DNA of 64,000 nt from Spirosoma telluris (GTDB lineage: Bacteria > Bacteroidota > Bacteroidia > Cytophagales > Spirosomataceae), in assembly GCA_003259005.1 (NCBI GenBank), contig QLII01000001.1, positions 620,001 through 684,000 on the forward strand, in the 5' to 3' direction. Shown piece after piece: positions 8,971 to 17,759 of this stretch (position 1 is the stretch's first letter; each line of letters opens with the position of its first letter). The notes beneath the pieces are model-generated. The model had not been told where the DNA came from. It ran no database searches and worked only from the letters and a program-made list of their open reading frames with translations. A program made the translations under genes and the position numbers.

Positions 8971-10248
8971 ATGCACGTTAGTTTCCGTACCCGCTATTTG
9001 CTATATATTGTTGTTGTTCACATAGCAATGACTGGGCTGCTATTTCTGGTATTACGGGAAAATAAACTCCTGTTTATTGCCAGTGAAATAGGGCTTTTAC
9101 TGTCGGTATATGCAGCTATTAATATTTACAGGCGGTTTCAACAGCCATCAGAATTCATTGCGTCGGGTATCGAAGCCATTCGGGATAAGGACTTTACGGT
9201 CAAGTTTGTACCGACGGGTAATCCGGAAGTTGATGAATTGATAACCGTCTATAACCTCATGATTGATCAGCTTCGGCAGGAACGAACCCGGCAGATTGAG
9301 CAGCAGTTTTTTTTGGAAAAACTCATCGAAGCCGCTCCAATCGCCATTCTGATTTTTGATTTCGATGGGAATGTGGCATCGGTCAATCCAAGGGCGAGTC
9401 AACTCTTGTCAGTGCGGCCCGATGAAGTAGTCGGAAAACGCTTAGATGAGCTTGGGTTTTCGCTGCTTGCCCAAGTCGCCGATCTGGCCGACGGTGAATC
9501 CCGAATTATGAAGCCCAATGGGCTTGAAACCTACAAAGTGCTGCGGTCGAATTTCATGGATCGGGGCTTCCGGCGCTCGTTTTTAATCATCGAGGAACTC
9601 ACGCCGGAGATTCTGGCGAGCGAGAAGAAAGCCTACAGCAAAGTCATTCGGATGATGGCACATGAGGTGAATAATTCCATTGGAGCCGTCAATTCTATTC
9701 TAGACGTGACCCACACCTACGTGAGCGACCCTGATGTACAGCACGCCGTTCGGGTGGCTATCGAACGTAACGACCGGCTGAACCGCTTCATGCGTCGGTT
9801 TGCCGATGTTGTGCGGTTACCGCAACCCCAGAAGCGAGCGATAGATATCGGCCAAATTGCCCGTAGCGTCGTTCGGCTGATGCAGCCACAGGCTGAGCTA
9901 CGAGGTGTTTCTCTGCAATTTATTGTGAAGGAAGCCAATGTTCAGGTGGTTGATGTGGAGCAACTGGAGCAGGTGCTGGTGAATATCGTGAAAAACGCCC
10001 TCGAAGCCTGCGAAATGGGAGAACGTATCGAGGTAATCAGTACGGCCCAAAATCTCGTTATTCGCGATAACGGAGAGCCTATTCCTTCTGAAATTGAAGC
10101 CAATTTGTTCAATCCCTTCTACAGCACCAAGCCCGAAGGTCAGGGCATCGGACTGACACTCACCCGCGAAATCCTCCTAAATCACCAGTTTTCGTTCTCC
10201 CTCAAAACCAACGATGAGGGCTGGACCGAGTTTCTGATTGAGTTTTAG
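8971..10248 (+). CDS. Sensor histidine kinase (NtrB/NtrY-like)
   Basis: A 425-residue inner-membrane kinase, the likely partner of the sigma-54 regulator just upstream. Two hydrophobic helices (about 8-25 and 32-50) bracket almost no periplasmic loop, suggesting that it senses within the membrane or the cytoplasm. A HAMP-like linker, a PAS domain (about 115-215) and a HisKA-like helix with H231 in RMMAHEVNNSIGAV follow, then HATPase_c with the N-box VNIVKNALEAC and G-box GQGIGLTLT. ATG at 8971 is chosen; the earlier in-frame GTG lies in the palindrome. Confidence 0.9.
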   Translation: MHVSFRTRYLLYIVVVHIAMTGLLFLVLRENKLLFIASEIGLLLSVYAAINIYRRFQQPSEFIASGIEAIRDKDFTVKFVPTGNPEVDELITVYNLMIDQLRQERTRQIEQQFFLEKLIEAAPIAILIFDFDGNVASVNPRASQLLSVRPDEVVGKRLDELGFSLLAQVADLADGESRIMKPNGLETYKVLRSNFMDRGFRRSFLIIEELTPEILASEKKAYSKVIRMMAHEVNNSIGAVNSILDVTHTYVSDPDVQHAVRVAIERNDRLNRFMRRFADVVRLPQPQKRAIDIGQIARSVVRLMQPQAELRGVSLQFIVKEANVQVVDVEQLEQVLVNIVKNALEACEMGERIEVISTAQNLVIRDNGEPIPSEIEANLFNPFYSTKPEGQGIGLTLTREILLNHQFSFSLKTNDEGWTEFLIEF

Positions 10249-10255
10249 AAATGGG

Positions 10256-10273
10256 GCAAGGTTAGAACCTTGC
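10256..10273. terminator. Short hairpin after the kinase gene
   Basis: GCAAGGTT-AG-AACCTTGC forms an 8-bp stem with a tiny loop, a few bases after the kinase stop codon. There is a modest T-rich stretch downstream. A weak terminator or another member of the palindrome collection. Confidence 0.4.
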
Positions 10274-10318
10274 GTTATCTTTTATCGTATATAGAAAGTA
10301 AAAAAGTGACCATTTTCA

Positions 10319-11137
10319 ATGATGAATGCACGAATTGAACAGATTCAACAATCAATTGAGCTATTACGGCAGGAGATAATTAACCACAAGGTGTATGACG
10401 CCATACAGAGTGTTGAGGATGTAAGGGTCTTCATGCAGTACCATGTCTTTGCCGTTTGGGATTTTATGTCGTTACTCAAAGCCCTGCAACTAAAGCTGAC
10501 TTGTACCTCCGTTCCCTGGTTCCCGAAAGGTTCGGCGGAGACGCGGTATTTGATCAATGAAATCGTTGCCGGTGAAGAATCGGACGTCGATCAGGACGGC
10601 ACCCGAAAAAGCCACTTCGAACTCTATCTGGATGCCATGCAGCAGTGCGGAGCCGATACGTTACCGATTGAAACATTTATTGCCACCCTAAAAGAAACCG
10701 GCGATTTTAACCAGGCGTTCACGGCTTCAGCGACGCCAAAGGCGGCTACCAATTTTGTTGATTTTACCTTCGATGTGATTTCCAGTGATCAGGAACACCT
10801 GCAATCGGCGGTGTTTACGTTCGGGCGTGAAGACCTGATTCCCGGCATGTTTATTTCCATTATCAACGACCTGCACAAGAAATTCCCGGACAGTTTGTCC
10901 ATCTTCAAATACTACCTCGAACGTCACATTGAAGTCGATGGCGACCATCATAGCCAACTTGCCCTGCAAATGACGGCTACTCTGTGTGGTGATAATGAAC
11001 AGTACTGGCTGGAAGCCGAACAAGTGATTCAGCAAGCCTTACAAAAACGCATTGATCTCTGGGACGGCGTGTATAACGAGCTGACTAATAGAAAGGCTGA
11101 CGGGCAGCTTGTTGCAGAAATGGCTAGCTTGGTTTAG
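10319..11137 (+). CDS. DUF3050 family protein
   Basis: A 272-residue soluble protein. It matches the DUF3050 family as I remember it: an all-helical fold starting with IEQIQQSIELLRQEIINHKVY, then FMQYHVFAVWDFMSLLKALQ and the conserved VPWFP. The histidine-rich pattern (H-x3-AVWDF, and ERHIEVDGDHHSQ near the C-terminus) resembles haem-oxygenase-like helical bundles, which often bind a di-metal centre, but no function has been shown that I know of. No obvious operon partner: the next gene is 430 bp away beyond a large palindrome. Confidence 0.8.
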   Translation: MMNARIEQIQQSIELLRQEIINHKVYDAIQSVEDVRVFMQYHVFAVWDFMSLLKALQLKLTCTSVPWFPKGSAETRYLINEIVAGEESDVDQDGTRKSHFELYLDAMQQCGADTLPIETFIATLKETGDFNQAFTASATPKAATNFVDFTFDVISSDQEHLQSAVFTFGREDLIPGMFISIINDLHKKFPDSLSIFKYYLERHIEVDGDHHSQLALQMTATLCGDNEQYWLEAEQVIQQALQKRIDLWDGVYNELTNRKADGQLVAEMASLV

Positions 11138-11210
11138 CTTGTTGACTGCCCTTACACTTGTTGTATTGCTAATGTGAATTCGGGATTATCCAGATCGCGT
11201 AGCGATCCAA

Positions 11211-11329
11211 TGTATGTAGCCTAAAGAGGGGGTGGCCTGACTGGGCGTGCCGTAGGTACGTAACCACTTCACATCGTCGCGTACCTACGGCACGCCCAGT
11301 CAGGCCACCCCCTCTTTAGGCTACATACA
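11211..11329. repeat. 50-bp perfect palindrome, possibly within a ~215-bp element
   Basis: Arms 11211-11260 and 11280-11329 are exact reverse complements over 50 bp with a 19-nt loop. Outside them, TTCGGGATTAT (about 11180) and CTAATCCCGAA (about 11371) are again near-complementary, so the element may span about 11176-11385 with its own terminal inverted repeats. It carries no ORF of note. It marks the left edge of the AT-rich SIR2 island. Confidence 0.85.
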
Positions 11330-11427
11330 TCTCGTGCCTATGGCACTTAATCAACTGAAAATTAATACATCTAATCCCGAATTTAGATTCTTACTAAGAA
11401 GGATTAGAACAAAGAGTTGCCTAAATC

Positions 11428-11472
11428 ATCCGCTAGAATTGCCTTTGTGAAGGTAGTCGTAGCGGATTTTTT
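11428..11472 (+). terminator. Rho-independent terminator-like hairpin
   Basis: ATCCGCT (11428-11434) pairs with AGCGGAT (11461-11467), with further pairing inside, and runs into TTTTTT. It would end rightward transcription before the SIR2 gene, insulating it from upstream genes. Confidence 0.6.
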
Positions 11473-11573
11473 ATGTTATGCCGTGTGCCTGTACGATACT
11501 ATTAAGTTAAATTATATCAAATTGCAAAATAAGGATATATTTAGCAATTCATTGTTTGATCCACCGTAACACC

Positions 11574-13163
11574 ATGCAACCATCAGAAACCCTATTTCAA
11601 CAATTAAACGCTTACTCATCTTCACCAATCTTGTTTATAGGTTCTGGAATATCATTCCGGTATTTAGGTACAGAAAGGTGGGAGGCACTCTTAAAAAGAT
11701 TTTCAGAGCAAATTGGGATTCCTTTTGAAAAGTTCAGATCTAAAGCCAATGGAGACTGGGCAAGAGTTGGTAGCCTTCTAGCAGAGGATTATCATACTTA
11801 CTGGTTTTCAAGCCCAGATATGGAAAGTAATAGGAAAAAATACAAGAATGATATGACTCATCTATCGAGCCCTTTAAAGGTAATGGTATCTCAACATTTG
11901 AAAGAATTTTCCGTCTCAAATGATTATAATCTTGAATCTGAAATAGGACTTTTGAGAGCAGCCAAAATTGATGGTATAATCACTACGAATTACGATTTGT
12001 TTTTAGAAAATATTTTCCCCGATTTTAAGGTATATAAATCTCAAAGAGAACTTATCTTTTCTACTTTACAAGAGGTAGGTGAAATATATAAAATACATGG
12101 TTGTTGTACTGACCCAAATTCACTCGTAATTACGAGTGAAGATTATGAGAATTATAATTCAAAGAATGCTTACTTAGCGGCAAAGTTAATGACTGCGTTT
12201 CTTGAACATCCAATAATTTTCCTTGGCTACTCAATTACTGATCCAAATATTAGGAATATTCTTAAATCAATGATTACATGTTTAGATAAATATCAGATTG
12301 AAGAGTTATCGAAAAGATTATTTTTTGTAGAGTATCAACAAGGCTGTGAGGAAATACTGATAGAGAAATATAATCTTGATATAGGAGGTAGCTCATTACT
12401 TCTTACGAGGATTTTGGCTGATAGTTATATTGAAATTTATAATGCACTAGCTGCATTACACAGACGTTATCCTGCTAGTTTATTAAGGAAAATAAAAGAA
12501 CATATTTATGAATTAGTTATAAATAATGACCCAACTGAAAAAATTGCAGTAGTTGACTTCAACTCTACGACAGACCTAGAACAAGTCGAAGTAGTATTGG
12601 GAGTTGGGGTAAAATCAACTGTAAATGAAGCAAAAGGCTATACTTCTTACACTTCACTTGATCTTGCTTATGATATCTTACAGGAAGATCATAAACTAAA
12701 TGCTAATGATGTATGTATTAAAACACTGCCTCAGATATATAGAGCTACTAGCTGGATTCCTATTTGTAAGTATGTTTCACAAATTACTGATAAAATTGAT
12801 ATAGATCCTAAATTTGTATTAAGAGCTAATAAACCCTTAGATGATTGGAAATGTGGCCTTCCACAATCTCACAAAATACATGAAATAAATGCTAAATATG
12901 CGTCTATGGAAGATTTGCTTTCTACTATAGAACCTAAGCTGGCATTAACGACTATATCCTTGCTAAATATTGATAAAATTAATACAAATACATTGAGGAA
13001 GTTTTTATTAGAAAATAAAAGCTTTGTTAGTGAACATAGTACAAAAAGTTATTGGATGCGTTTAGTATGTCTTCTAGATCGTTTAGAGTTTGGCGCAAAG
13101 TCAAGTGTACGTTCTATTGAGCCTGAAGTTGTCAGCCCTGTTGAGGGGATTTTTGTTTTGTGA
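11574..13163 (+). CDS. SIR2-domain protein, candidate stand-alone defence effector
   Basis: 529 residues. The N-terminal half is a SIR2_2-type NADase fold: NAD-binding GSGIS (23-27), TTNYD with the catalytic-type Asn (137-141), H175 in KIHGC, and GYSITDPNI (218-226). The C-terminal half (about 280-529) is unknown to me; it has a VVLGVGV motif and helical stretches. The gene is strikingly AT-rich, near one third GC by eye, against about half in its neighbours, which points to horizontal transfer. SIR2_2 proteins in bacteria are mostly anti-phage NADases (Thoeris ThsA, DSR, SIR2-HerA, SPARSA families), but none of those partners is adjacent. ATG 11574 is chosen over TTG 11556. The frame is intact. 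Confidence 0.85.
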   Translation: MQPSETLFQQLNAYSSSPILFIGSGISFRYLGTERWEALLKRFSEQIGIPFEKFRSKANGDWARVGSLLAEDYHTYWFSSPDMESNRKKYKNDMTHLSSPLKVMVSQHLKEFSVSNDYNLESEIGLLRAAKIDGIITTNYDLFLENIFPDFKVYKSQRELIFSTLQEVGEIYKIHGCCTDPNSLVITSEDYENYNSKNAYLAAKLMTAFLEHPIIFLGYSITDPNIRNILKSMITCLDKYQIEELSKRLFFVEYQQGCEEILIEKYNLDIGGSSLLLTRILADSYIEIYNALAALHRRYPASLLRKIKEHIYELVINNDPTEKIAVVDFNSTTDLEQVEVVLGVGVKSTVNEAKGYTSYTSLDLAYDILQEDHKLNANDVCIKTLPQIYRATSWIPICKYVSQITDKIDIDPKFVLRANKPLDDWKCGLPQSHKIHEINAKYASMEDLLSTIEPKLALTTISLLNIDKINTNTLRKFLLENKSFVSEHSTKSYWMRLVCLLDRLEFGAKSSVRSIEPEVVSPVEGIFVL

Positions 13164-13360
13164 AACTTTTAATTAATAAATCTTTAACACGCTATGAAAT
13201 TAATATTTTATTTATAAAGAATCTAAGGGAAATTTCCTCATATAGATACTCTTTTTGTCTTTTCAATAGCACTTTGGTAGCTAAAATTGGCGAGAACGAA
13301 ATCAAAGAAATTCTACCTTTACAGAAAACCTTCCTATGCAAAGGCGAAAGCAGTTTTTGA
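13160..13360 (+). CDS. Small AT-rich ORF overlapping the SIR2 stop (doubtful)
   Basis: GTG at 13160 overlaps the SIR2 TGA (GTGA), the geometry of translational coupling, and the 66-residue product is as AT-rich as the SIR2 gene. Its 3' end runs 25 bases into the dipeptidase start. It matches nothing I recognise. It may be a genuine small partner of the SIR2 protein or just open AT-rich DNA carrying the dipeptidase promoter. Confidence 0.25.
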   Translation: MKLLINKSLTRYEINILFIKNLREISSYRYSFCLFNSTLVAKIGENEIKEILPLQKTFLCKGESSF

Positions 13361-14417
13361 AAAATGTAGGTATGATTGCGGCTGGTGCTTCTTTGTTGCC
13401 AGTAAATAAGCTGGCAGCTTTGGCAATGCCCGCTCCCAAAAAGTCGATATATTTTGATTTTCATTGCCATCCCGGCTGGTCGATGACCGAGCGTAACTTT
13501 GCGAATAACGCCGAGACAATGCTGCCTCAAACGGTTAGCGAAATGAAGGAGGGCCATCTAACCTGTGGGTTTCTCGCCCTGGTGGCCGATGCGCCCCTGA
13601 TAAAACCAGGTCCGAAAGGGATCATTATTACCCGGAAATATGCACCGGGCGATGGCTGGACAGAATATAAGCGCCAGCTTCAACGGGTAAAAGAGGTGTT
13701 TGCACAAGTATCTGTCCCGTTTTCAACCGACCTGAATGACCTGAGCACCAAAACCAACGGACCCATTGGGTATTTGGCGGTGGAAGGGGGCGATTTCCTG
13801 GATGACCAACTAGAGCGGATCGAAGAAGCCTATCAGGATGGGGTTCGATCCATTCAACTGGTACACTATGCCCCAATAACCTCGGTGATCTGCAAACGTC
13901 TGAAACGACATTTAATGGACTGTCTCCGTTTGGTAAAGATGTCGTCAAAAAGATGAATGAACTCGGAATGGCGATTGATATGGCACACGCTTCCTTTCAA
14001 ACGGCGAAAGATGTGGCTAAGCTTACGCAGGCCCCTATTATTTTATCGCATAGTATTCTGCAAATGGAGGCCGATCGGCCAATTGCCTTGAGGGCTATTT
14101 CAAAAGAACATGCCAAAGTAGTTGCTGAGACGGGGGGCGTCATTGGTGCCTGGCCGTCGGGATTCAATAAAAGCTTCGACGAATATGTCGATAATATTAA
14201 GCGCCTGATCGATGTGGTTGGTATTGATCACGTGGGGATTGGTACGGATATGAGCGCAAATTTCCAGCCGGTGTTGACCAACTATACCCAATATCCGCAG
14301 GTTGCCGAAGCCTTAAAATCGAAAGGACTTACCAGCCAGGAAGTTGATAAGATTATGGGCGAAAATGCTAAAGTAGTATTAGGGAAGATCGCTAAATCCA
14401 GGACAAAGAAGTCGTAA
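13336..14417 (+). CDS. Membrane dipeptidase-like protein (peptidase M19), frameshifted
   Basis: Zinc dipeptidase family, exported: the N-terminus RRKQFLKNVGMIAAGASLLP is a twin-arginine-type signal. Metal-site features are the FDFHCHPG strand (HxH/HxD position), the bridging Glu in AVEGGD, ILSHS (SH motif) and GIGTDM with the last ligand Asp. Restored length is 360 residues. The frame breaks at 13875-13876, AA for AAA, restoring HYAPNNLGDLQ. M19 enzymes hydrolyse dipeptides, in bacteria often of unknown source. The gene starts exactly where the AT-rich island ends, so its promoter is probably within island DNA. Confidence 0.88.
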
Positions 14418-14454
14418 TCTGCGTTCCATTAACAGTCCAATTCCTTTAAAACCC

Positions 14455-15009
14455 ATGTCCTACTGCCACGCCATCGACTCCATGCCCGAAGAGCGAAAAG
14501 CCTTACATAAAGCCTATCACGACCATCTCTATGGCTTTCCTATCCACGACGATAATGAACTGTTTTGTCGGCTGGTGCTGGAAATCAATCAGGCGGGACT
14601 GAGCTGGGAAACCATTCTGAAAAAGGAAGTCACGTTTCGAAAGGCGTACGACAATTTCGATGTAAAAATAGTAGCCGCTTACACCGATGTCGACCGGGAA
14701 CGCTTACTGGCTGATCCGGGGATTATTCGTAACCGGCTGAAAGTGAATGCGGCCATCGAAAATGCGAAAACTATCCTGCGACTACAGAAAGAGCATGGCT
14801 CGTTCTCATCATGGCTGGAACTGAATCACCCAAAAACAAAAGCCGAGTGGGTAAAGCTGTTTAAAAAGACATTCCGTTTTACAGGTGGCGAAATCGTCAA
14901 TGAGTTTTTAATGAGTATCGGTTATCTGCCCGGCGCACACACCGAAGACTGTGCTATTTATGCCAACGTTATGGCGGCTAAGCCGCTGTGGAGTAGGGGT
15001 ATAAGCTAA
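14455..15009 (+). CDS. tag: DNA-3-methyladenine glycosylase I
   Basis: 184 residues, the standard length. Tag removes 3-methyladenine from alkylated DNA in base excision repair. Visible family features are the N-terminal Cys/His zinc ligands (SYCHAID ... YHDHLYGFP), the substrate-pocket motif LILEINQAGLSW (here LVLEINQAGLSW) and the C-terminal zinc pair in GAHTEDC. The frame is intact. The stop codon overlaps the stop of the convergent membrane gene by three bases. Confidence 0.93.
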   Translation: MSYCHAIDSMPEERKALHKAYHDHLYGFPIHDDNELFCRLVLEINQAGLSWETILKKEVTFRKAYDNFDVKIVAAYTDVDRERLLADPGIIRNRLKVNAAIENAKTILRLQKEHGSFSSWLELNHPKTKAEWVKLFKKTFRFTGGEIVNEFLMSIGYLPGAHTEDCAIYANVMAAKPLWSRGIS

Positions 15010-16407
15010 GTCTCAGGTTTCTCTATTTTACTTTCCCAGCGATAAATCCAATTCGATAGCCATCGAAACAAACTTGTGGTGCCGAGGTAGAAATACATCA
15101 GGAAAAGGAGTTTGAAAAAGCCTCGCCGGAAGGTAAAGAGAACATTGGCACCCTCAACATGCTGAATAATGAGGACAAATAGGATGTAAATTCCTGCTAA
15201 CCAGAGTAATATAGGGAACCCTCGCTTGTCACGAAAAATGACTGTATTGACTAGTGAAAGTAGTAGGAAAACCCATACTGCATAACCCCAGTAAACATCG
15301 TCGAAGATCACCTGGTCGTTCATCTGGGCAGCTATAGCAATAAGTTGAGATAGATAGCCCTCGGTTACGCCGTGTAGTGTTCCCAAATTCGCCCTGGGCG
15401 GAAGTGGAATATACCCTCGCAGCAGGATATAGTTCCAAAAGACAACAGGCAGCAGGCAGATGGCCGATAACGCTATGGCTCTAAACAACGCCTTATTTTT
15501 AGAAATGCTAACCGAGAAGATCAATAGCAGCAAAGAGCCAATCGGTACAAAGAAAATAGTTTCAGTACGTGTCCAGCAGGCCATAGCCAGTAGGACCGCA
15601 CTCCCTACAAATGAACCGTGTTGCCCTGATTCAAGGTAGCGCTGAAGTAATATAACGCCTGTTGCAAAGAAGGCTGCATTGGCCCAGTCGGTTTGTACGA
15701 GAAATGTATAGGCAAATAGTTCGGGAGAGCAGGCCAGCATGGTGATCAATATACCCGCCAGAAGTGGGTGAATTCGTGCACGGAGTTCGGCATACAGAAA
15801 GAGGCCAAAAGCGATGACCAGCACGGAAAGCCAGATTTTTCCGAAGGCAAAGGGACCAATTCCCCCGAGGCCAGCAAATAAATAATCTGTTGTAAGGCGG
15901 TAAACGGAGCATAGAACGGCTGATTACTAAACACCGATACCGTCTGTAAATGCTCTGTAAAAACAGACGAAATCAGCGTTTGCTCCCGAACCGCAAACGT
16001 AGCCACCAGATCAGGCCCAACGATGGTATCAAACGGAATATTCGGATACCAGGCGCATTTCCAGGCACTGATAACTAGCAAATAACCCCAAAAGGCTAGA
16101 AAGGGTAGCTCGCACAGACGAAGCGTAAGTCGTTTCCTGGAGAAGAGCACTCGCAGATAGGCTGATTGACCTTGTAGTAGTAGCAATGATAGACCCGCCA
16201 TGACTGCCAATCCTGCAAATACAGGGTAGGGGCGATAGGCAGATAAATCAGTTGTAAAATGATGGGTATCCCTGAGCTTAGACCAAGCCCTGCCAGCATA
16301 GAGAGCCCCAGCAAGCTATAGCCAGTCGTTACGGCCCGCAGACGGGTCATTAAGCCGAAACCTGATAAAAACTGAGTGATAAGGACAAATCCAACAGTGA
16401 AGCTCAT
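15006..16407 (-). CDS. Polytopic membrane protein, probable GT-C type glycosyltransferase, two frameshifts
   Basis: 467 residues after repair with about ten hydrophobic helices separated by short polar loops. Segments such as TDYLFAGLGGIGPFAFG, VQTDWANAAFFATGVILL and WTRTETIFFVPIG resemble GT-C membrane glycosyltransferases (lipid-linked sugar donors), but no signature is decisive. Frames break at 16229-16232 (GGGG for GGGGG) and at 15902-15904 (AAA for AAAA). The ATG overlaps the stop of the upstream gene (ATGA at 16404-16407), so the two are translationally coupled and probably form one functional unit. Confidence 0.65.
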
Positions 16408-17009
16408 GGCCTGGATGACTTATAGTATGCCTGAGCTTGTTGAGGAGTGTACGCGAAAAAATGAGGATCGTATTTTCGGAATTCAGCCAGCACAGACGGG
16501 CGATTCTGATCGGTCAGCCTCAATAAAGCCAGTTGGTTTTTCTCCACCCAAAACGTAAAGGTAGCTCGTTGTACCAGCGAATCCGGATTAACCACTTCAA
16601 GTAGATGAACCGACTTGCCAAGATGATAATATAGGACACTGGGATACGTCCAGGCATAGCCGGTGGCCTGTCCCTGTCGGTAAGCCTTCTGAATGAGGTA
16701 GCGCTGCGCTGGAATCAGGAAGTAATCAGTTGGTTTACAATGCTTCCTAATTAGTTCTGTGTACGTAAAGGCTTCTCCATACCCTTTCCATTTTCGGGCC
16801 TTGAGATCGGTTCGCTCACCAAGCTCCTGCCGTTGATTATAAAATTTTTGGATTGTCTCCGTTAACCAATGATTGTTTTTAGGTAGATATACATAGAGCA
16901 ATAAGAATAAACAGCTCACTATCAGATAAATAATCTGTATAGTCCAGAACCGTCTGGTATCTGTCGAAAACAGCAACTTGCCACTAAAAGAAGTTGGCGA
17001 TTTGGGCAT
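16404..17009 (-). CDS. Single-pass membrane protein coupled to the glycosyltransferase-like gene
   Basis: 201 residues: short cytoplasmic N-terminus, one transmembrane helix (about 24-43, IIYLIVSCLFLLLYVYL) and a soluble domain of about 155 residues on the far side. I do not recognise the domain. It has a mix of aromatic and charged residues without repeats or catalytic motifs I can name. The ATGA overlap with the downstream polytopic protein suggests co-synthesis of a partner. Similar soluble C-terminal portions are found fused to GT-C enzymes, so these two may be split halves of such a protein. Confidence 0.6.
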   Translation of the reverse strand: MPKSPTSFSGKLLFSTDTRRFWTIQIIYLIVSCLFLLLYVYLPKNNHWLTETIQKFYNQRQELGERTDLKARKWKGYGEAFTYTELIRKHCKPTDYFLIPAQRYLIQKAYRQGQATGYAWTYPSVLYYHLGKSVHLLEVVNPDSLVQRATFTFWVEKNQLALLRLTDQNRPSVLAEFRKYDPHFFAYTPQQAQAYYKSSRP

Positions 17010-17135
17010 GGGAAGAGGTGGCGGTTTATGTCACTGAGTACCCGAGTTGGATTAGCTTAGCAAAACGAGTGATCCAAAATCTGTACCAGTTTCTGTAGTT
17101 ATTGAGTTTATTCGGCGGGTTTGAAACAAAACAAA

Positions 17136-17159
17136 CGTTATGTTTGTGTAGATATAACG
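17136..17159. promoter_or_regulatory. ModE-like operator upstream of the molybdate operon
   Basis: CGTTATGT-N8-ATATAACG is a near-perfect dyad of 24 bp. From memory, the Escherichia coli modA operator has the same size and half-sites (CGTTATAT-N8-ACATAACG). It lies 34-57 bp before the first gene of the molybdate operon. ModE represses mod genes when molybdate is plentiful. No modE gene is in this window. Confidence 0.65.
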
Positions 17160-17192
17160 GTTGGACTTCTCAATACAGCTACACTTCGGCTT

Positions 17193-17707
17193 ATGAATCG
17201 ACGTCAAATACGACTCAACAAAACGGCACGGGCATTTACTGTTCTACTCATTATGGCCTGCCTGACCATAAGCAAGGGACTGGCGCAGACAGTGCTGACG
17301 ATCTCCGGTGAGGTAACTAAACCATTAACGCTACAGGCTCCTGATTTGAAAGCGATGGCTCATGTAGAGGTGATCGGTAATGATCGAGATGGGAAAGAAC
17401 ATAACTATTCGGGCATACCGCTTGCGGAGCTACTCAAACAGGCAGGCGCTACGCTAGGGAGTGCGCTTCGGGCGCAAATCTGACCAAATATGTTGTCGTG
17501 AAAGCGAACGACGGTTATGAAGTCATATTCGCACTCGCTGAAATTGACCCTGAATTTGCAACCCGGACAATTATACTGGCCGACGTCGTCGATGGAGCGC
17601 CACTGCCTCTAGGCGTCGGACCATATCGTGTGGTAGTTCCTGGTGAGAAAAAGCCCGCCCGCTGGATTCGGGAAGTGAAATCAATAGAGGTACGATTCGC
17701 TAAATAA
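17193..17707 (+). CDS. Periplasmic molybdopterin-binding oxidoreductase-like protein, frameshifted
   Basis: 171 residues after repair: signal peptide (LLIMACLTISKGLAQ) and a compact domain of the sulfite-oxidase molybdopterin-binding type, with the strands TISGEVTKPLTL, YSGIPLAELLKQAGA and PYRVVVPGEKKPARWIREVKSIEV. This family often lacks the catalytic Cys, as appears here, so it may bind rather than convert. The frame breaks at 17470-17472, GGG for GGGG. ATG 17193 is chosen because an upstream start would put the ModE-like operator inside the coding region. First gene of the molybdate operon. Confidence 0.8.
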
Positions 17708-17759
17708 ACATTGGCGTCGACCTGGCGGCTAAAAAGAGCCTGCCAGCATTATTCACTAT

